Assembly: GCA_963921425.1 (NCBI GenBank)
Contig: OY992840.1
Coordinates: forward strand, 18,702,621-18,766,620
DNA: 64,000 bases
Direction: 5' to 3'
Source: Dryas octopetala
Lineage: Eukaryota; Streptophyta; Magnoliopsida; Rosales; Rosaceae
How positions within the stretch are numbered: position 1 is the stretch's first letter; every line of letters begins with the position of its first letter. The notes beneath the pieces are model-generated. The model saw only the letters and a list, made by a program, of their open reading frames with translations, was not told the origin of the DNA and ran no database searches. Position numbers and translations under genes: made by a program. Below, in pieces: positions 58,664 through 64,000 of the stretch.

Positions 58664-58840
58664 AGTGGAGCTCCTTGAAGTCCAAAAGAGGGTGTTGCTG
58701 GGTGGATCGAGCTGCTGAGCTATGGATCCCACAGCCCTATCACATCAAAAGAGGCTATCTGATAGGCTTGTGGCTTGCATATCGCAGGAGCTGCATTACC
58801 TGTGTTACATCTTTGTTTGGATTGAAGGGAGCTCTATACC
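58664..58840 (+). ncRNA. MIR159: MIR159 precursor (foldback with mature miR159 on the 3' arm)
   Basis: The 21 nt at 58816-58836 begin TTTGGATTGAAGGGAG and end CTCTA, the canonical plant miR159 sequence. The 5' arm at 58667-58687 (GGAGCTCCTTGAAGTCCAAA) pairs with it as the star strand. The upper stem keeps the second conserved block of this family, GAGCTGCTGAGCTATGGATC at about 58709-58728, pairing with GCTTGCATATCGCAGGAGCT near 58775-58795. That block yields a secondary miR159 species in some plants. miR159 targets GAMYB-like MYB mRNAs, which act in gibberellin response, anther development and programmed cell death. Length and arrangement match known MIR159a genes. It stands alone between eRF3 and ABCA2, on the strand opposite to both. 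Confidence 0.96.
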
Positions 58841-60029
58841 TATATACTTAATATTCCCCTTGTTTCTTATTTATATGTTCTACTTTCATGCTTTTCTTGC
58901 TCTTTCAGAAAGTCCTTGCCTTGCTGCTGTACTAAGTCTACTGATGCGCTTTACATATGGTTTATATCTTCTAATTACTTAAAACTTTCAGATCTATTCC
59001 AAACATGTATTGTGACTAGGTCGACATATATATATATATATATCAGATCTATATTTTCTTAACTGTTTTTTGGGTTTTACTTTTTCGTAAGTGTAGCTGT
59101 TTTGGTGTTCACTGATATTTCAAACCACTGGAACATAATTAATTAATGTTTTGTACAGCCATCTTTGCTTTTGTGACATTGTGGAATATTTAGCTCAAAA
59201 TTAACGCACATATCGATTAATTCAGATATATAAATCGTTTGTTAGGGTATGTATAGGAGTATAGCAATGTCATATAAATCTTGATTGTTTCATGTAGTTT
59301 TAGAAATGCTAGCTTTTGCTTTGAGTGCAGTCTTGCAGATCAGGTCATCTTTCTTTTATTGGGCAAGTCAAATCAGCATGCAATGGTTGGTCAACTCGCA
59401 AAAGAATCACAGAATTTTTTTTTCCCAGTAGTACTTATGTGTTCCCTAGTTTCGGTGGTCATACAGTCTAGTCTCTATTGACGATTCCATATTTCATTTT
59501 CATATGTCAATGCCATAGGTAAATGATATTGTACTCGCACAAATAGATGAATTGGAATCGAGAATTCGAGAGTGATATTGGTATGTGGTGCTTCATTAAT
59601 TCGATATGTAGACTTGTTAGGTAGCTGAAATTTTAAAGTTTTGAATTAATTGCAAGTAATTCAACCCATCTTCCTAGAGGACACGACTTTTACTAAAAAT
59701 GAAGTTTAAATTTTAATCATAATTTAAAATTTGTTCAAGTATGTGTAAGTATGATTAAATCGTAATTACTAAAAGCCAAAGCTACCCCGTATATGTGTGT
59801 GGAGATGATGTGTCTGCTTAATCCGACTCTCCTATGTGCAATTCATAAACTTGGCAGTTGGATTGGTCAACATGAGTAGAGTACGTAATGGACAAATGGT
59901 CGTCACAATCTTGTTATCAGAAATCGAAACTTTTGGGCATTACAGGAAAACTTGAAGGACCAACCAACATAGAAGTAGAGCGTTGGCTATATGCTTGCTT
60001 CCAATGGTGGTGCTAGTTAAACGGTGGTG
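58841..60029. other. Intergenic DNA; MIR159 3' transcript tail and ABCA2 3' UTR
   Basis: No protein gene supported. A short (TA)n run lies at about 59028-59042. Confidence 0.5.
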
Positions 60030-63000
60030 CTATGAATGTGAATGAGGACTAGTATTACTGATTTGGTGGGGTTGAATCACAACTCCATGAACTGGTCGGG
60101 ACCGACCTAAAGAATTTCTGCGTGAAGATGCCACGGAAGAAGGCATTAGTTCAACATTAGGAGGTATTGGGGTTTCAGGTGAGTGGCCAGATATGCAGAG
60201 TGCACCAGAATCATCTTGCTCCCAGAAAACTTCTACCATTATCCCTCTTGGATTCTCTGTACATTCTGTTCCTGGAATCCCTAAAAACCTAGCTCCTACT
60301 GGTATCTGCAAAATCATTGTTGATCAACGGTTAAGATTATTGAACTATAATACCAAGTGGCCCTCACAATCCTCAATAAAAACTCAAATCTATATATTTG
60401 TTGTCGTTGTATCTATCTTGTTATGGAAGAATATAAAGAGAGAAATTATGTTTACCTGAACTGAGGCTCCAGATGTTAAAGTGAGAGTAACCAACCTCCC
60501 CTCAGCTGTGGCAGTTTCTAGCTCTGCCTGCCTTGCAATATTCAAGAAAACTTCTTCAAGAGTTGTTAGTCCAAGTTGGATGTCAGCTATACCAAATTCA
60601 CTTTCTCTATCTTGAAGCTCCGCAAAGAATTTCTGTATTGGGTTATAAATAAATCCAGAGGATTAATAACAGTAGAAAATTATCAACTTAGTACATGAGA
60701 CTTCCTTTGTTAAGAACCTCTGGTTCATACTATTTTATTGACAGAGCTGTAACAGTCCAAAGCATTTCAAAAGACATGAGAGAAATACATAAGCATCTAA
60801 TCTTTATTACACATGCACAATGTATAATGTATAATGACACCGTGAGCAGCATTATACAATTACATTTATGGAATAATTAGATGTATTGATTTAAACTGTT
60901 ACATAAGAACAAGATTTAAGAGACATAATACAAAAGCAGAAAGTGAAATGATTACCGTCAAAATCCCCTCTCGATCATGAGGAATAACAAAAGTCAGAAA
61001 TTCTTTGTTCTCTTCATTTGGTAAAACATCCAAATGCTGCCGAGACGTTTCCCTGGTTAGAAATTAACCTTTGCAAGTGTAAAAAAAATTTAAAATCAAT
61101 CAAAATTAACTCACATATTTAAAGAACTGCTTCACAGCCTCATGCTGAGGTGTAGTAACTGCATCCCTACTAGGGGCACTTTGTCCATTATTCATGCTTC
61201 CACTGAAGCTCACATTAGCAATAAAACCAGTCCCGAACTGCGACTTCAGCCTGATTGAAGTTCCAATGCAACGAAGCCTGCCCTTTGCCATTATCCCTAT
61301 TCGGTCACTTAAAATGTCAGCTTCTTCCATTGAGTGAGTGGTTAGGACAATTGCACGCCCTTTCTTTGCATCCTCTATGATGTCCCATACATGCCTTCTC
61401 GTTATTGGATCCATACCAGTTGTCTGCAGATCATAAATTAAATTAAATAAAGAGAGCAAGTAGAAGAACTACTAAAGGGAATAGTTCTAATTTACATACC
61501 GGTTCATCTAAGATAACTAACTTTGGATCACCAATAAGGGCTATCGCAACACTTAGGCGACGTTTCATTCCTCCACTATAACTCCCAGCTCTCATTTTGG
61601 CAGCCTCAGTGAGTCTCACCTCTGCCAATGACTTCTTAGCAACCTACATTTGAGGAGCATATATCTTATACTGAACCAAACAGTCATTCTTGTCTGAGCT
61701 CATGAGCATCGGAACAAAAATGAATGATTGGTTATACCAAGAATTCAGACATTTTGAAGCAAGAAAGCATCTGAAATACCCTATCTAAGTTAGTGTGGCA
61801 CATACCGATTTTATTGAAGCTGGAGATAGGCCTTTAATACCAGCGAAGAGGTGGAGGTGTTCTTGCCCAGACAATGCATCCCAAAGAATATCAAACTACA
61901 AATAGAGACAATATACAGACAAGTTAAGTCTTTTTTATTTTATTTTTTTTGAGTAGTTGCAACACAGTAAACAATATGTAACTTATATATTCTTGAAAAA
62001 TTCAGGTCAACCACATGTACACATGCTCATATATACATGTGTGTGTGTGTGTGTATATATATCGAAAGAGAGAGAAGGTTACCTGCGGACAAACTCCTAT
62101 AATTTTTCGAATATTTGCCATGCCAATAGAGCTTCGGGCAGAATATCCATAAATCAATGCTGTTAACAAGGCAGTTTACAATTTTGTCATTTCCATATTG
62201 ATATCATTCCAGCAATTTTTAGATAAATTAACTCAAAAAAAAAAAGATCCTATTACCGTCTCCTCCAGTCACTGGTGTTATGCCAGTTAAACAATTGATT
62301 GCCGTGGTTTTCCCAGCTCCATTGGGTCCAAGTAGACAAAATAACTGATCCTTTGCAAAGTTGACCCATAGCCCCTGAAAGTTATTCAAAATAAACCAAT
62401 TATTACTATATTATTTCAATTTAAGAAAAAAAACCTGAAAGTCTGAAACATATACACTGCCTTTGCATTAGAATTTTTGACTAAAGCATTATAATGAAAA
62501 CTGATAAAAAACAAGAAACAGCGTAAAACAACTTGATCATGAAATATCAAATAAATTAAGCTCACAGGGACATTCCTCTAAGCAGCTAAGTGATGGATGA
62601 CTGCGCCCATCATTTATCACATTCTGCTAGAGGATTTTATAAGCTAGTGACCAACCTAAGTCTAGAATTCATAATACATAACTAGGTAAAAAACAAAGGA
62701 AGATGCATTGAATAAATAAGATAATTAAATTATCTCACAAGATTTCCTCCGGATGAACTACATAAAAGGAAAGGCAAGCCCCTTTAATCTCAATTTTTTT
62801 CTGAAAACTAAAAGTCAGAAAAGGTTCTTTACCTTGAGAGCATGGTAAGGTGAAGTCCTCTTGCAACTACAGCAACCAATTTTTCTGGTCCCAGGATATG
62901 TCTTGACAAGGCCACGTATCTGAACTGCAATGTTTGGATCAACTGTGCCTTCCCTCGTTTGTTGCTTTACAATGTTCTCCTCTTCAAGGACATCTTCATC

Positions 63001-64000
63001 ATCTGGAGTAATATGCTCCTGTGGTGGAACTGAACCTATGCAACTACAAATACCGCCCTCTATGAAAAGAGAGCAAAAACGCAATAAGTCATAAGTACCA
63101 ACCAACAAGTTAACTCAAATTCAGTCTTATGTACCTTCCACTCTGTTTCCACCTTTCCCTGTCCAGTACCCTGGATTTAAAAAGTAAAACACTGATTTTC
63201 TCACACCAGATACATTTGGGATGATATTATCGAAGTAGATAGCCAATATAAACCAGAGGAAGAATGTAGCCACCAGCCATACATAGATGTCATTCTATCA
63301 AAGTTCAAATGAGAATATTAATGATTTTTTTATGAGAAAATGAAAACATTAATAATAAAAGGTGTTGAAATAATCAGGACTTATAAACTATTTGTTAATG
63401 TTTAGAATTTGAGGTTCAATGTAACACATACAATTGTTATAACACAATCGTCATCATTTGGCGCACACTCTGCCCTTCTACTCCAGCTAATCCCAATAGC
63501 TTTATGAGAGGATGTTGCGTCAGAGAGTATCTGTAGAGCTTTGGCAAGAAGGTTAGGTGGGAATAATGACCAGATGTTTTGACCAGCACTGGAGAACCTT
63601 TTAGCATAGGGAAACCCGAATCCTGTAACAATCTGCAATGAAAAAATGGAATCTGTTATTACAATTGAACCTATAACCCTTAATCTATAAATCTTGAACT
63701 GGGGAATCTTGCCTGGGTTATAAAGCCAACAATAAATATGGTGAAACCGACTGTTGTGGATGAAGATGACTTGCTTATGAAGGCTGACAACATAAAGGCA
63801 AAACCAATCTGGCATCAAATGTTAGAGAGGTTATGATAATAAGAAGAGGCATGCCAAAGAAAAGAAATCAGCAAGACTAAGCATAAAGTTAATAAAGTAA
63901 TAGCAAGAAACAGTCTTACCATATTGAGTTGGAAAAGAAAGAAGACAAGGTATAAGACTACAAAACTGTTCTTTAGGAAAAAATCAAACTGAAACATCAT
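60030..64000 (-). CDS. ABCA2: ABC transporter A family member 2-like (half-size ABCA), 5' end outside the window
   Basis: Membrane ATPase of the ABCA subfamily, probably moving lipids or related compounds. Thirteen exons from the left edge of the gene: 60030-60305, 60456-60632, 60956-61036, 61115-61423, 61500-61643, 61806-61895, 62083-62159, 62257-62374, 62833-63059, 63135-63294, 63432-63632, 63713-63808 and 63920-63988. They give 674 residues with consistent phases. The upstream part has hydrophobic membrane segments ([38 protein letters not shown]). The nucleotide-binding domain shows Walker [10 protein letters not shown], signature YSGGMKRR, Walker B LVILDEP and H-loop TTHSMEEAD. The tail [14 protein letters not shown]...NPRGIMVEV is typical of Arabidopsis ABCA2. 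The intron after exon 63713-63808 has a GC donor (CAG|GCAAGA). The right limit of the last exon listed is inferred from a CAG acceptor. Confidence 0.93.

Overview
The window is nuclear DNA from a flowering plant, most likely a eudicot. It has GT-AG introns rich in AT, plant versions of mitochondrial ATP synthase beta, eRF3, MIR159 and ABCA2, a plant-specific SABATH methyltransferase family, and a Ty3/gypsy Tat-lineage retrotransposon. I cannot name the species from sequence alone. One 200-base run of N (25888-26087) marks a scaffold gap.

Layout. (1) 1-4154, + strand: the 3' nine exons of the nuclear gene for mitochondrial F1-ATPase beta, with a 1.07-kb fold-back Mutator-like element in the first intron seen. 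(2) 5720-43124: a tandem array of ten SABATH carboxyl methyltransferase genes or relics, nine on the minus strand and one (26.1-27.2 kb) inverted. Five have complete exon sets: SABATH-1, -4, -7 and -10 look functional, and SABATH-6 has lost its usual start codon. Five are broken: SABATH-2, -3, -5, -8 and -9. Most copies share a three-exon layout (about 31, 219 and 112 codons) and related 3' flanks, so the duplicated unit is larger than the gene. The array is interrupted by a repeat-rich stretch (7.4-13.2 kb) and by a 12.2-kb retrotransposon (27203-39378) that looks whole and very young. (3) 43.2-47.3 kb: intergenic DNA with duplications and fold-back MITEs. (4) 47321-55719, minus strand: an 18-exon eRF3 translation termination factor gene. 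(5) About 58.66-58.84 kb, + strand: a MIR159 hairpin with the canonical 21-nt miR159. (6) 60030-64000, minus strand: the 3' 13 exons of an ABCA2-type transporter, running off the right edge.

How it fits together. The flanking genes (ATP2, eRF3, MIR159, ABCA2) are conserved and low-copy. The SABATH block is a fast-evolving accessory cluster with clear birth-and-death evolution, local gene conversion or recent inversion-duplication (SABATH-1/SABATH-8), and a subgroup that has lost the acyl-pocket tryptophan.

The least expected structure is a nearly perfect palindrome at 10569-11380. It has 396-bp arms with two mismatches noted and a 20-nt loop, and each arm carries a TATA box, 5' leader and first coding exon of an unidentified secreted-protein-like gene, pointing at each other. 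It is a good candidate source of hairpin RNA. Other items worth a look are the start-codon loss in SABATH-6, the antisense ORF and 71-bp satellite inside the retrotransposon, a GC-AG intron in ABCA2 and a four-nucleotide coding first exon in eRF3.
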